A stretch of DNA of 64,000 nt from JACQQW01 sp964520655 (GTDB lineage: Bacteria > Omnitrophota > Gorgyraeia > Zapsychrales > Fredricksoniimonadaceae). Position numbers and translations under genes: made by a program. The DNA lies in contig CAZFNI010000001.1 in the NCBI GenBank assembly GCA_964520655.1, forward strand, positions 140,280-204,279, in the 5' to 3' direction. The notes below the pieces were generated by a model that was given only the letters and a program-made list of their open reading frames with translations, was not told the origin of the DNA and searched no databases. Positions 1 to 8,512 of the stretch are shown piece after piece (position 1 is the stretch's first letter; each line of letters begins with the position of its first letter).

Positions 1-52
1 GGAAGTGAAAGTTTCATATAGGGTCAGTATCCGACGAAACTAAGGAGCCATT

Positions 53-2170
53 ATGTCTGTAAATTACCGCGAAGAAGCAAGCATTGGCTATATCACTTTT
101 GATCTGCCGGATTCGAAAGTCAATGTCTTAAGCACACAGATCTTGACCGCCTTTGAGAAAGTGATCGATGAATTCAAGAATACCTCCGCGATCAAGGTTT
201 TAGTCATCCAAAGCGCCAAGAAGGATATCTTTATCGCCGGCGCTGATATCAAAGAGATCGAGACGATGACTCAGATCCTCGACGCGAAATCCAAGGCCCA
301 GGCGGGGCAGCGCATTTTAAATAAATTGGAAGACCTTCCTATCCCGACCATTGCGGTCATTGACGGAGCGGCTTTAGGGGGAGGGTGCGAGTTAGCGTTG
401 GCGTGTACATACCGCGTTGCGACTTTTAGTGATAAGGTGCGTATTGGACTTCCTGAAGTGAATCTTGGTTTTGTTCCGGGTTTTGGTGGTACATACCGTA
501 TGCCTCGGCTGGTAGGCTTGCAAGGGGCATTAAAGTTGATCTTATCCGGCGCACCCATTGATGCTCAGGCATCGCTTAAGATGGGGTTGGTCGATGCGTT
601 ATATCCCCAGACGGGATTAGCGGATCGTGTCAGGGAGTTCGCGCTTGCGGCAGGCGCCAGTCCCCGAAAAAGGATCGTTAAGAAAATTACCAAAAAGGGA
701 TTTGATGCCTTCTTAGACAATAATCCATTTGGCCAGGATATTGTTTTTGGAAAATCACGCGAAGGAGTTCTTAAGGCCACTAAAGGGTTTTATCCCGCTC
801 CCTTAAAGGCGTTGGAAGTCATCAAGAAAACGGTCGGCTTAAAACGAGCCTATGCGCTGGACATTGAATCCAGTGCTTTCGCCGAACTTGCGGTGACGCC
901 GATCTCGAAGAATTTGGTGAAAGTATTTTATATGTCGGAGAAATTCAAGAAACTATCGATCCCTGGAATGGAAAACATTAAAGCAATGCCTGTCAAGAAG
1001 GGGGCGGTCATCGGTGCCGGTATTATGGGGGGCGGCATTGCGCAGTTATTGTCCAACCGCGGGGTTTGGGTGCGGATAAAGGATATTAATTATGATGCGG
1101 TGGCTAAGGGATTGAAAGCGGCCTATGATGTCTATGCCGCGGCGATGAAGCGGCGGAAATTAAAACCGGCTGATCTGAACATTAAGATGTCGATGATCAG
1201 CGGCACGCTTGATTACAGTGGATTTAAGGATGCGGATATTGTGATTGAAGCGGTCGTTGAGAATATGGATATCAAGAAAAAAGTTTTTGCGGAAATTGGG
1301 AACCAGGTCCATGCCCAGACGATCCTGGCGACAAACACATCGTCGCTGTCAGTGACCCAGATGGCGAGCGTAGCTAAAGATCCATCCAAGGTCATCGGGT
1401 TCCATTTTTTCAATCCGGTGCATCGGATGCCGCTAATAGAGATCATCACCACGTCAAAAACATCACCAGAGACACTTGTCTCAACACTTGAGTTTGCCAA
1501 ACGTTTGGGAAAAGTCCCGGTCGTTGTCAAAGACGGGCCTGGTTTTCTGGTCAACCGTATTTTATTGGGTTATATCAATGAAGCTGGGCGTATCTTGGAA
1601 GAGGGGGCTAATATTGAGACCGTTGACAGGATCGCTGTTAAGTTTGGTATGCCTATGGGGCCGTTCACCTTGGCGGATGAGGTTGGGCTGGATGTAGGGG
1701 TTAAAGTCTTGCATATCCTCGAGGCGGGATTAGGTGCGCGTTTTAAGGCGGTGCCAATTTTTGATAAGGTAATTGAGAAAAAATTATTAGGCAAGAAAAG
1801 CGGTAAAGGGTTTTATGTGCACGGCAAAGAACGTGTGGTCAACCCAGAAGCGGCTTCGTTGGTCCGCGGCGGATCGGGAGTAAGCTCCCAAGATGCGTTA
1901 GACCGCATGATGTATATCATGGTCAATGAAGCAGCGATGATCCTGGAGGAAGGGATCGTGGATAGTGCGGATACGGTTGATGTCGGCATGATCATGGGGA
2001 CGGGCTTCCCCCCGTTTAGAGGTGGGCTGTTGCGTTACGCGGACAGCATCGGCATTGCCGTGGTTGTTAAAACCATGGAAACTTTTGAGACAAAATTCAA
2101 AGACGGTCGTTTTAAACCATGTCAATATTTGCAAAAATTATATAAAGAGGGGAAAGGTTTTTACCAATAG
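53..2170 (+). CDS. fadJ: Bifunctional enoyl-CoA hydratase / 3-hydroxyacyl-CoA dehydrogenase (FadB/FadJ type)
   Basis: This 705-residue protein would carry out the hydration and NAD-dependent oxidation steps of fatty-acid beta-oxidation in the cytoplasm. The N-terminal third is a crotonase domain: the oxyanion-hole stretch GAALGGGCELA (about 105-115) and IGLPEVNLGFVPGFGGT (about 139-155) hold the two glutamates expected of hydratases. From about 320 a Rossmann motif, GAGIMGGGIAQ, opens the 3-hydroxyacyl-CoA dehydrogenase NAD domain, followed by FHFFNPVHRMPLIEI and the C-terminal dehydrogenase domains. Length fits FadJ (about 714). The start has an AAGGAG ribosome site at 42-47. No thiolase partner lies downstream; two membrane-linked unknowns follow within 4 bp. 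FadJ is preferred over FadB on length only. Confidence 0.9.
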   Translation: MSVNYREEASIGYITFDLPDSKVNVLSTQILTAFEKVIDEFKNTSAIKVLVIQSAKKDIFIAGADIKEIETMTQILDAKSKAQAGQRILNKLEDLPIPTIAVIDGAALGGGCELALACTYRVATFSDKVRIGLPEVNLGFVPGFGGTYRMPRLVGLQGALKLILSGAPIDAQASLKMGLVDALYPQTGLADRVREFALAAGASPRKRIVKKITKKGFDAFLDNNPFGQDIVFGKSREGVLKATKGFYPAPLKALEVIKKTVGLKRAYALDIESSAFAELAVTPISKNLVKVFYMSEKFKKLSIPGMENIKAMPVKKGAVIGAGIMGGGIAQLLSNRGVWVRIKDINYDAVAKGLKAAYDVYAAAMKRRKLKPADLNIKMSMISGTLDYSGFKDADIVIEAVVENMDIKKKVFAEIGNQVHAQTILATNTSSLSVTQMASVAKDPSKVIGFHFFNPVHRMPLIEIITTSKTSPETLVSTLEFAKRLGKVPVVVKDGPGFLVNRILLGYINEAGRILEEGANIETVDRIAVKFGMPMGPFTLADEVGLDVGVKVLHILEAGLGARFKAVPIFDKVIEKKLLGKKSGKGFYVHGKERVVNPEAASLVRGGSGVSSQDALDRMMYIMVNEAAMILEEGIVDSADTVDVGMIMGTGFPPFRGGLLRYADSIGIAVVVKTMETFETKFKDGRFKPCQYLQKLYKEGKGFYQ

Positions 2171-2173
2171 GCT

Positions 2174-2752
2174 ATGGAAGCAGCAACGAAACGTAAAATT
2201 TTGACTTGGATCGCTATTGGTGTTGGATGTTGCATCTTAACGGCGGGATTTTGGTATTTGTCGTTTATTGGGCAATTCTATCCGTACCGTGATGACATGT
2301 ATAAATTCCGGATAAAATTCCCCAGGAAATGGCAGTATGTTGTTCATCCTATGCCTGGCGGGGCTTTTGCGGTCTATAAACCGTTCGTAGCGGGGCAAGA
2401 AGGTTTTCGCGATACGGTGAATGTTTCCGTTCAGGACCTTCCAGCTAATATCGCGACGATCAAGGATTTGACTAATACGGTACTGAATCAAATGAAGGCG
2501 GTATTTAATAATTTGAAGGTTGAGATCTCTCAGCCTGCAATGCTGGGAGAACGCAAGGCCTGGATGGTTGTCTTTTCCGCGGATAAGCCGGATCCGATGA
2601 AGATATTGACTGTTTGGACGATCAGGGACGCGGAGAAAGCGTATATCGTGACCTATATCGCCAGGGCGGGAACTTATCAAGAGTCTCTTCCTTTGGTTGA
2701 ATACATGATGAAGACATTCAAAACATTTAATAGTGTTGAGGGAAAGAAGTGA
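2174..2752 (+). CDS. Membrane-anchored protein of unknown function, PsbP-like fold possible
   Basis: The protein has 192 residues. A single hydrophobic segment (about 9-31, containing WIAIGVGCCILTAGFWYL) would anchor it in the inner membrane with the rest outside the cytoplasm. The soluble part, starting PYRDDMYKFRIKFPRKWQ, resembles the opening of PsbP/DUF1795-type domains, where a hydrophobic strand leads into a W-containing turn; this is a weak resemblance only. It starts 3 bp after the fadJ-like gene and overlaps the next gene, so the three are probably co-transcribed. No catalytic motif is visible, and I assign no function. Confidence 0.6.
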   Translation: MEAATKRKILTWIAIGVGCCILTAGFWYLSFIGQFYPYRDDMYKFRIKFPRKWQYVVHPMPGGAFAVYKPFVAGQEGFRDTVNVSVQDLPANIATIKDLTNTVLNQMKAVFNNLKVEISQPAMLGERKAWMVVFSADKPDPMKILTVWTIRDAEKAYIVTYIARAGTYQESLPLVEYMMKTFKTFNSVEGKK

Positions 2753-3354
2753 TGGAGCAGTCTCCGCTGCCGCAAGAGGTTATTGTCGCGCTCAATGGGG
2801 AAACAAAAAGTTTCGCTTTCAAAGGGCGGCGGGAATATCCGTCAGTCATGTCCTGGGGCATGGTGGGATTTGGGATCTTCTGGACAGGGTTTATTAGCAT
2901 ATTTTGGATTGTTTTTTTGGGGCCGATCTTTGCGGGAAAAGAAGTTCACTTCAAACTCAATGGTGTTCCAACGACGGCAGGTATAGGGCATTTGGGGCCA
3001 TTGATGTTTCCAGCTGTATTTATCGGGCTGTTCACCTTGGTTGGTTTCTTTTTGTTGTGGAATGGTGTCAAGATGATGGTTGCTGAGGGACCATGGTTTG
3101 TCGGTACCGCCACACGGTTGATCATCTGGAGTCCTAAAAAATTCCGCACCATTGATTGGAAAAATTTCTCTGGAGACATTATGGTCAATGGCGGAACGGA
3201 TAATGCTGATATTACCTTGTCATTATCCTCTGGGCATATGGAAAGCCGAAAGAATGGTCCAAGTCAATATGTGGCGGATAAAGTCTATATGTGCGGTGTC
3301 AGAAATGCTTTATCAATTGAAGAGATCTGCCGTAAGCGCATCAAAGGGGATTAA
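2752..3354 (+). CDS. Hypothetical membrane protein with two transmembrane segments
   Basis: About 200 residues. Two strongly hydrophobic stretches (about 33-57 and 85-108) suggest a protein with a loop between them containing GKEVHFKLNGVPTTAGIGHLG, then a soluble C-terminal region of about 90 residues. I chose the ATG at 2752, which overlaps the upstream stop as TGATG; a GTG at 2749 is an equally possible start, and the purine-rich GAGGGA around 2736-2741 could serve either. Its stop codon overlaps that of the opposite-strand hydrolase gene in a shared TTAA at 3351-3354. I do not recognise the family. Confidence 0.55.
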   Translation: MEQSPLPQEVIVALNGETKSFAFKGRREYPSVMSWGMVGFGIFWTGFISIFWIVFLGPIFAGKEVHFKLNGVPTTAGIGHLGPLMFPAVFIGLFTLVGFFLLWNGVKMMVAEGPWFVGTATRLIIWSPKKFRTIDWKNFSGDIMVNGGTDNADITLSLSSGHMESRKNGPSQYVADKVYMCGVRNALSIEEICRKRIKGD

Positions 3355-3995
3355 AGCCCCATTCTCTCGCTCAAGAATTCTTCCATACTGCTGCAATTTA
3401 AATAAGGGTTGGATTGTAATTGCCGGCCGATCGTGTCAGTGGGGGTTGGGCCGTAATTATGACCAGGATAGACCACTGTATCGCTGGGGAGTTTGGCGAT
3501 AACCTGGGATAAGCTTTGATACATGACCTTTGCGTCTCCGCCGGGAAGGTCGCAGCGTCCGCAGCCGTCGATAAATAATGTGTCGCCGCTGATCAATTTC
3601 CCCTGTGCGAGGAAGCATTGACAGCCAGGGGTGTGACCGGGTGTATGCAAGACATCAACAATGATGTTTCCGACCGATAATTGCGCATGATCGTCAATGG
3701 GGACAAGATTATTAAGATTCTTGGTCAAAAATGGTGCTTCCTTTCTGGAAATATAAACAGGCATATCTTTGTATTTAAGTGCCAGATGAAGTCCATTGAC
3801 GTGGTCGGGGTGTGCATGGGTCAGAAAAACACTGGTGATGGTGTGTCCAAGTTTATGGGCTTCCTTGAGTAAAAAAGGGACGTCCCACGCGGGATCGACG
3901 ATCGCCATTTCTTTTGTGCTGGGATCGCCTAAGAGGTAAAGGAAATTATTGAGCGGTCCTATTTCGTATTGCAAAATCAAAAGTTGATTTTTCAT
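3351..3995 (-). CDS. Metallo-beta-lactamase-fold hydrolase, persulfide dioxygenase (ETHE1)-like
   Basis: This 214-residue cytoplasmic protein has the metallo-beta-lactamase metal motif THAHPDHVNG (about 59-68), a later ligand histidine in HTPGHTPGCQ, and SGDTLFIDGCGRCDLPGGD, then YPGHNYG. The GCGRCD segment is typical of the ETHE1/persulfide-dioxygenase branch rather than of classical glyoxalase II. Persulfide dioxygenases oxidise glutathione or CoA persulfide with one iron. A sulfur-redox cluster (CoA-disulfide reductase/rhodanese) occurs elsewhere in the window at 41121-42767, which is compatible with that role. No strong ribosome site precedes the ATG. A generic hydroxyacylglutathione hydrolase remains possible. 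Confidence 0.8.
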   Translation of the reverse strand: MKNQLLILQYEIGPLNNFLYLLGDPSTKEMAIVDPAWDVPFLLKEAHKLGHTITSVFLTHAHPDHVNGLHLALKYKDMPVYISRKEAPFLTKNLNNLVPIDDHAQLSVGNIIVDVLHTPGHTPGCQCFLAQGKLISGDTLFIDGCGRCDLPGGDAKVMYQSLSQVIAKLPSDTVVYPGHNYGPTPTDTIGRQLQSNPYLNCSSMEEFLSERMGL

Positions 3996-4061
3996 ATGGT
4001 TTATTTATACTTGGTTTATTGAAATTATCAAGAAAAACGTGTGTCTATTGGGGAGGCGTAC

Positions 4062-4613
4062 ATGGCATTGCTCGAATCGGTCAAGATCCCTCTGGGGACT
4101 GTGATCCCTCAGTTTGAATTGAAGGATCCATTTGGAAAATCATATACATCTGATTCCCTGTTTGGTGAAAGGGGATTGTTGGTCGTCTTCACCTGCAATC
4201 ATTGCCCGTATGCGCTGGCGGTGTGGCCGAGAGTTGTGCGGTTGGCCAATTACGGTAAGGGTATGAGGGTCAATACGGTTGCGATCAATCCGAATATTAA
4301 TCCGCAGTTTCCCGACGATGCTCCGGATAAAATGATCCTTAAGATCAAGGAATTGGGGATGGAATTCCCTTACCTGGTGGATGCGACCCAAAAGACCGCG
4401 GATGCGTTTAAGGCCCAATGCACGCCGGACATCTATTTGTTCGATAAGAACAAGAAGCTGGTTTATCATGGCCGCATTGATGATAACTGGAAAGACGAGA
4501 GTGCGGTCACGCGTGAAGAATTGAAGGAAGCGATGAATAATATGGCGGCAGGGCGGCCGATCGATCTCAAGCAGAATCCTTCCATGGGGTGTTCTATTAA
4601 ATGGCTTGAATAG
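4062..4613 (+). CDS. Thioredoxin-fold protein of the peroxiredoxin-like (AhpC/TSA) type
   Basis: About 183 residues. The N-terminal PQFELKDPFGKSY followed by the redox centre TCNHCPYA (a CxxC motif) is typical of thioredoxin-like/AhpC-TSA proteins that carry a CNHCP centre. A second conserved piece, CTPDIYLFDKNKKLVYHG, holds the cis-proline region. No signal peptide is seen, so it should be cytoplasmic. The ATG at 4062 has GGGGAGG just upstream (4050-4055 region); an in-frame GTG at 4041 lacks such a site and is rejected. The gene ends in a clear intrinsic terminator (4620-4650). Substrate is unknown. Confidence 0.85.
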   Translation: MALLESVKIPLGTVIPQFELKDPFGKSYTSDSLFGERGLLVVFTCNHCPYALAVWPRVVRLANYGKGMRVNTVAINPNINPQFPDDAPDKMILKIKELGMEFPYLVDATQKTADAFKAQCTPDIYLFDKNKKLVYHGRIDDNWKDESAVTREELKEAMNNMAAGRPIDLKQNPSMGCSIKWLE

Positions 4614-4619
4614 TCTTAC

Positions 4620-4650
4620 ATCAAGGGGATGTAAAACCCCTTTGATTTTT
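4620..4650 (+). terminator. Intrinsic terminator after the thioredoxin-fold gene
   Basis: ATCAAGGGG at 4620-4628 pairs with CCCCTTTGAT at 4637-4646 (one bulged base) and is followed by a T-run to 4650. The 3' arm overlaps the likely -35 of the fur promoter. Confidence 0.8.
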
Positions 4651-4669
4651 ATGCCAGTAATGATACACT
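4642..4669 (+). promoter_or_regulatory. Predicted sigma-70-type promoter of the fur-like gene (possibly leaderless transcript)
   Basis: TTGATT at 4642-4647, a 16-bp spacer, and TACACT at 4664-4669. Initiation about 7 bp downstream would fall at 4676-4677, which is the A of the fur-like ATG. No Shine-Dalgarno sequence is seen before that ATG, so a leaderless mRNA is plausible. Confidence 0.45.
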
Positions 4670-4676
4670 ATCTCAT

Positions 4677-5126
4677 ATGAGAACGGATACGGTCGTCAAT
4701 GAACGCAAAAGGTATGAGCAATACCTGCTTCGTGCCGGCTTAAGGTTTACGCGCGGCAGAGGCGGTGTATTTAAAGAAGCAATGTCTGCTCACGGTCATT
4801 TTACGGCCGAAGATATTGTTAAATTGTGTTTAGGGCATACCCCTGGGATATCAAGGGCAACGGTCTACAGGGCTTTGCACGAGATGATGGAGGCGGGAGT
4901 TGTGCGCGGCACGGCTTTTGGCGAGAAACATCAGGTTTTCGAGCATGTCTATGATGAGAAACCTCATCATCATGCGCGCTGTATCCATTGCCATACGCTT
5001 CTAGAGTTCGCAGATAAAGGGGAAGATAAGCTTTATCGTCCCACGCTTGAGAAAATGGGGTTTAAAGTTTTGGGGCATGAAATGCATTTTTATGGTGTTT
5101 GCCGCAAGTGTCAGGGGGGTGTATGA
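4677..5126 (+). CDS. Fur-family metal- or peroxide-responsive transcriptional regulator
   Basis: The protein has 149 residues. It begins with a winged-helix region (LRFTRGRGGVFKEAMSAHGHFTAEDI; ISRATVYRALHEMMEAG), then the histidine-rich dimerisation half with EKPHHHARCIHCHTLLEF and a second CxxC, CRKC, near the end: the two CxxC pairs form the structural zinc site of Fur/PerR/Mur proteins. It overlaps the Mn/Fe transporter gene by 4 bp (ATGA), so it probably controls that transporter and itself. Whether it senses iron, manganese or peroxide cannot be decided from sequence alone. The start is supported by the promoter spacing and the lack of an alternative. Confidence 0.92.
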   Translation: MRTDTVVNERKRYEQYLLRAGLRFTRGRGGVFKEAMSAHGHFTAEDIVKLCLGHTPGISRATVYRALHEMMEAGVVRGTAFGEKHQVFEHVYDEKPHHHARCIHCHTLLEFADKGEDKLYRPTLEKMGFKVLGHEMHFYGVCRKCQGGV

Positions 5127-6454
5127 AACAAGCGTGGCGTCAGGATGTTGGAGTGCCGAGTCTTCAGGAAGTGCATGCGTCTGTTGCTGTACCGGTCACA
5201 GCCAGCCCGTGGCGCAAGATGCTGGCTTTTTTAGGCCCGGGATTAATGGTTGCTGTGGGGTATATGGATCCGGGGAATTGGGCGACGGATCTTGCGGGCG
5301 GAGCTCAATTCGGATATGCGCTGTTATCTGTTATTATGATCTCAAATTTGATGGCGATCCTGCTGCAGCATTTATCGCTTAAGCTGGGAATTGTTACCGG
5401 CCGGGATCTGGCTCAAGCGTGCCGTGATCATTACAGCAAGCCGGTCGCATTTTGTTTGTGGGTCCTTTGCGAGATAGCCATCGCGGCGTGTGATCTGGCG
5501 GAAGTTATCGGTTCTGCCATCGCCCTGAATTTGTTGTTTGGGATACCTTTGGTGGTGGGGATACTCATTACGGCATTTGATGTGATCGTGATCCTGTATT
5601 TGCAGCATAAAGGTTTTCGTATCCTTGAATGCATTGTCGGGGGCTTGATCGTCCTGATCGGAGGATGTTTCGCTTATGAAATGATCGTTTCTCATCCCTC
5701 CATGGGTGGGGTGCTTGCTGGCTTGCTGCCCAGGCCTGAGATTGTGACCAATCCAACGATGCTGTATATCGCGATCGGTATTCTGGGGGCCACGGTGATG
5801 CCGCATAATTTATATCTGCATTCCAGTATTGTTCAAACACGGGCTTTTGAACGAAACGACGCTGGTAAAAAAATGGCTATCCGTTTTGCGACGATTGATT
5901 CATCGCTGGCGCTTTTATGTGCCTTTTTTATCAATGCGGCTATTTTGATCTTAAGCGCAGCGGCGTTCCACGGGACAGAACATGCGCAGGTTGCCGATAT
6001 CCATGACGCGTATAAATTATTGACCCCTGTTCTGGGGGCTACTTTTGCCAGTACTGTTTTCGCGGTGGCGCTTCTGGCTTCAGGTCAGAATTCTACATTG
6101 ACAGGGACATTGGCAGGGCAGATCGTCATGGAGGGGTTCCTTAATATTCGTTTAAGGCCCTGGGTGCGCCGACTTTTGACCCGGTTGGTTGCGATCGTCC
6201 CTGCGGTAGCGGTAGCTGCCATCTATGGGGATAAGGGCGTCGGCAGTTTATTGGTACTAAGCCAGGTGATCTTGTCCTTGCAGCTAAGTTTTGCAGTAGT
6301 GCCGCTGGTCCTGTTTACGGGGGATAAACTTAAAATGGGACAATTTGTAAATCCCAGGTGGTTGCAATTGACGGCGTGGATGATTACCGCTATTATTGTG
6401 TCTTTGAATCTGTACTTATTATTCCAGACGTTTAAAGGATGGTTTGGGGTGTGA
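5123..6454 (+). CDS. mntH: Nramp-family divalent metal (Mn2+/Fe2+) transporter
   Basis: A polytopic inner-membrane protein of 443 residues that would import Mn2+ or Fe2+ with protons. Both Nramp signature motifs are present: YMDPGNWATD in the first helix (Asp and Asn ligate the metal) and VMPHNLYLHSS in the sixth helix (Met ligand, MPH). Length and the spread of about eleven hydrophobic segments fit MntH. The ATG at 5123 overlaps the fur-like stop and has AGGGGGG just upstream; an earlier in-frame TTG at 5099 is unlikely. Co-transcription with a Fur-type regulator points to metal-responsive control. Confidence 0.93.
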   Translation: MKQAWRQDVGVPSLQEVHASVAVPVTASPWRKMLAFLGPGLMVAVGYMDPGNWATDLAGGAQFGYALLSVIMISNLMAILLQHLSLKLGIVTGRDLAQACRDHYSKPVAFCLWVLCEIAIAACDLAEVIGSAIALNLLFGIPLVVGILITAFDVIVILYLQHKGFRILECIVGGLIVLIGGCFAYEMIVSHPSMGGVLAGLLPRPEIVTNPTMLYIAIGILGATVMPHNLYLHSSIVQTRAFERNDAGKKMAIRFATIDSSLALLCAFFINAAILILSAAAFHGTEHAQVADIHDAYKLLTPVLGATFASTVFAVALLASGQNSTLTGTLAGQIVMEGFLNIRLRPWVRRLLTRLVAIVPAVAVAAIYGDKGVGSLLVLSQVILSLQLSFAVVPLVLFTGDKLKMGQFVNPRWLQLTAWMITAIIVSLNLYLLFQTFKGWFGV

Positions 6455-6455
6455 T

Positions 6456-6893
6456 ATGTATCAAAAGATATTAGTTCCGCTGGATAATTCACCAACCGAC
6501 CAGGTGATCTTGCAGCACATACGTCCTTTGGTGAAGCTAACTTCGGCAGAGATTGTTCTGGTCCATGTGGCCGACGGGTTTGCGGCGCGTCTTCAGGGGC
6601 AGTTGAATTTGGCTGACTCTAAAGAAATAACAGAGGACCAGCGTTATTTAAATGAGCAGACGCAATTACTGTCCCAGGAGGGAATTGCGGTTAAAGCGTT
6701 CCTGCTGCAGGGCAAGGAGCCGGCTGAGGCGATCTTGACGCTGGCTAAGACAGAGCAATGTGATCTGATCGCCATGGCCACTCATGGTCATGGTTTTGTC
6801 AAAGATGTTATTTTAGGTAGTGTTGCGGACCAGCTGCGTCATGCGACGAATATTCCGATATTGATGATCAAGGACCCGGGCTGTGAGCGCTGA
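6456..6893 (+). CDS. Universal stress protein (UspA family)
   Basis: 145 residues, single Usp domain. It opens with KILVPLDNSPT, and the C-terminal nucleotide-binding stretch MATHGHGFVKDVILGSVADQ matches the G-2x-G-9x-G(S/T) signature of ATP-binding Usp proteins. The ATG at 6456 lies 1 bp after the mntH stop; a TTG at 6444 inside mntH is also in frame but weaker. The next gene overlaps its end by 11 bp, so it belongs to the fur-mntH transcript. A Usp beside a metal importer suggests a stress regulon, though its exact role is unknown. Confidence 0.9.
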   Translation: MYQKILVPLDNSPTDQVILQHIRPLVKLTSAEIVLVHVADGFAARLQGQLNLADSKEITEDQRYLNEQTQLLSQEGIAVKAFLLQGKEPAEAILTLAKTEQCDLIAMATHGHGFVKDVILGSVADQLRHATNIPILMIKDPGCER

Positions 6894-7725
6894 GATCTAC
6901 TTAAAACGGATGATGGAGTTTGCCAAGAAGGCGGGCGAGGTGTCGCTGCGCTATCGCGATGACAGTGATCCTGGTCTTAAGCCTGACCAGACAGTGATCA
7001 CCAAGGCGGATAAAGAGATCTCAGCCCTGTGCCGCATGAAATTCGCCGATATCATTGACGGCAAAGAACATATCATGGTGGATGAGGAAGATCCGGCCGT
7101 GGCAAGCTATCTCGATCAGGGGGTGTTGGACAGGGTTAAATATGTCTGGTCTTTGGATCCGATCGACGGGACGCGTTTGTACGCCAATCGCATGCCGACT
7201 TTTGGGGTATCGCTGGGGGTGCTAAAAGATCTGAAACCCTGGCTTGGGGTGGTATATTTCCCGGTGCTTGATGAATTGTTCTTTAGTGATGGTCAGTATG
7301 CGTATTTTGTCAGCGATGCGTTTAGCGAATATGAACAGCGGCGATTGATCGTTCCTATTGATGAGCAGATATCTCCACAATCGTTGTTTTTTTGCAATGA
7401 CACCTTCTTTCGTAAATATAACTGGTCGGATAAGGATTTTCATATCATGATCCACGCCTGCGCAGTGGTCAATTTGTGCTGGCCGGCGATCGGGCGGGGT
7501 ATGGGGTGTTTTTTAAAATCCAGCCTTTGGGATTTTGCCGGCAGCTGGCCGATCATGAAAGCGGCGGGTATGGATTTCCGTCGAGTCTCTGACGGGCGGG
7601 TGTTGGAGCGCATTGAAGCATCGCTTTTTATGGGCAATGCCAAACATTGGGAGTTAAGGGATTATCACATGATCTCATCGAAACGTAATTTTGATATCAT
7701 CAGATCGAAGATAGTGGGCCTATGA
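6883..7725 (+). CDS. Inositol-monophosphatase-family phosphatase (CysQ/IMPase-like)
   Basis: 280 residues. The lithium-sensitive phosphatase motifs are all present: MVDEEDP (about 66-72, metal-binding acidic residues), WSLDPIDGTRLYANRMP (the DPxDGT metal site) and LWDFAGSWPIMKAAG (WDxAAxxxi-like motif). Such enzymes remove a phosphate from inositol phosphate, from 3'-phosphoadenosine phosphate (CysQ) or from fructose-1,6-bisphosphate. The sequence does not decide among these. It starts with GTG at 6883 inside the Usp gene, and its stop overlaps coaX as ATGA, so translation is likely coupled along the chain. Confidence 0.85.
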   Translation: MSAEIYLKRMMEFAKKAGEVSLRYRDDSDPGLKPDQTVITKADKEISALCRMKFADIIDGKEHIMVDEEDPAVASYLDQGVLDRVKYVWSLDPIDGTRLYANRMPTFGVSLGVLKDLKPWLGVVYFPVLDELFFSDGQYAYFVSDAFSEYEQRRLIVPIDEQISPQSLFFCNDTFFRKYNWSDKDFHIMIHACAVVNLCWPAIGRGMGCFLKSSLWDFAGSWPIMKAAGMDFRRVSDGRVLERIEASLFMGNAKHWELRDYHMISSKRNFDIIRSKIVGL

Positions 7726-8477
7726 TCATTACGATCGATATTGGAAATACGACGATCGCTGTCGCGCTGATGCAGAAGCGCAGGGTTGTTGTTATGGAGC
7801 GTCTGGATACGGACCTCTCGGCAACGCGCCTAGCGGTTTCTTTAAAGGCGATGTTTGGGCGGTTGAAAAACAAGCATACTATTAAAGGGGTTGCTATTAC
7901 CAGTGTTGTTCCAAAAAAGACTGTAATTGTGGAGAGACAATCTTATAATTTCTTCGGAATTAAAGCAAAAGTGGTTGGTAGAGATATATTTGTTCCTTTG
8001 GCCAACCGGTATAAAGATCCTAAACAAGTTGGGCAAGACCGCCTGGTCGGGGCCTATGCGGCCAGCCAATTATACGGTCAGCCGGTCATTGTCATTGATC
8101 TGGGGACAGCGATCACTTTTGATGTTGTTTCTCCCAAAGGTGAATATCTGGGCGGCGTGATCGTCCCTGGGATAAGGCTTTCGGCGGAGTCATTATTCTT
8201 AAAGACGGCGCTGCTGCCCAAAATTGATATTCAGGCTCCAAAGACTGTCATTGGCCGGACCACGCAGGAAAGCATTTTAAGCGGGTTGTTCTATGGTTAT
8301 GGCTCACTGTGCCAGGGCTTTATTAATCTGATCTCAGCACAAATAAAAGCGCGGCCCAAAGTGGTTATGACGGGCGGGCACACGCATTTGATGAAAAAGT
8401 TTGTTTCTTCCAAGATCCGCATCATTGACGACGGGCTCGTCCATAAAGGAATGGCACTGTTGGTCGGGGAGTGCTAA
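7722..8477 (+). CDS. coaX: Type III pantothenate kinase
   Basis: A 251-residue cytoplasmic enzyme that phosphorylates pantothenate as the first step of CoA synthesis. Family motifs are visible: IIDIGNTT-like start (ITIDIGNTTIAVALM), DRLVGAYAA, VIDLGTAITFDVV (the phosphate and pantothenate region), GGVIVPGIRLSAESL and VMTGGHTHL near the end. It overlaps the upstream phosphatase by 4 bp. Its last codons (Glu-Cys-stop) spell GAGTGCTAA, a CIRCE half-site lying just upstream of the groESL promoter, a curious overlap described separately. Confidence 0.95.
   Translation: MIITIDIGNTTIAVALMQKRRVVVMERLDTDLSATRLAVSLKAMFGRLKNKHTIKGVAITSVVPKKTVIVERQSYNFFGIKAKVVGRDIFVPLANRYKDPKQVGQDRLVGAYAASQLYGQPVIVIDLGTAITFDVVSPKGEYLGGVIVPGIRLSAESLFLKTALLPKIDIQAPKTVIGRTTQESILSGLFYGYGSLCQGFINLISAQIKARPKVVMTGGHTHLMKKFVSSKIRIIDDGLVHKGMALLVGEC
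8469..8477 (+). promoter_or_regulatory. Extra CIRCE-type half-site inside the end of coaX
   Basis: GAGTGCTAA here is identical to the right half of the CIRCE consensus and is the exact reverse complement of TTAGCACTC at 8511-8519, 33 bp downstream. It lies 7 bp upstream of the groES -35 box. It could be an accessory HrcA contact or coincidence. Confidence 0.4.
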
Positions 8478-8484
8478 AAAATTC

Positions 8485-8512
8485 TTGACAAAGAAAAAAG
8501 CTTTGCTATATT
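8485..8512 (+). promoter_or_regulatory. Sigma-70-type promoter of groES-groEL
   Basis: TTGACA at 8485-8490, a 16-bp spacer and TATATT at 8507-8512. The -10 box overlaps the first bases of the CIRCE operator. The same TTGACA-N16-TATATT arrangement, preceded by GC, recurs at 43095-43122. Confidence 0.8.

Noticed and set aside
2237..2680. Long minus-strand open frame opposite the gene at 2174
   Set aside because: No ribosome site, no hydrophobic or family pattern, and the + strand frame has a clear anchor and operon overlap.
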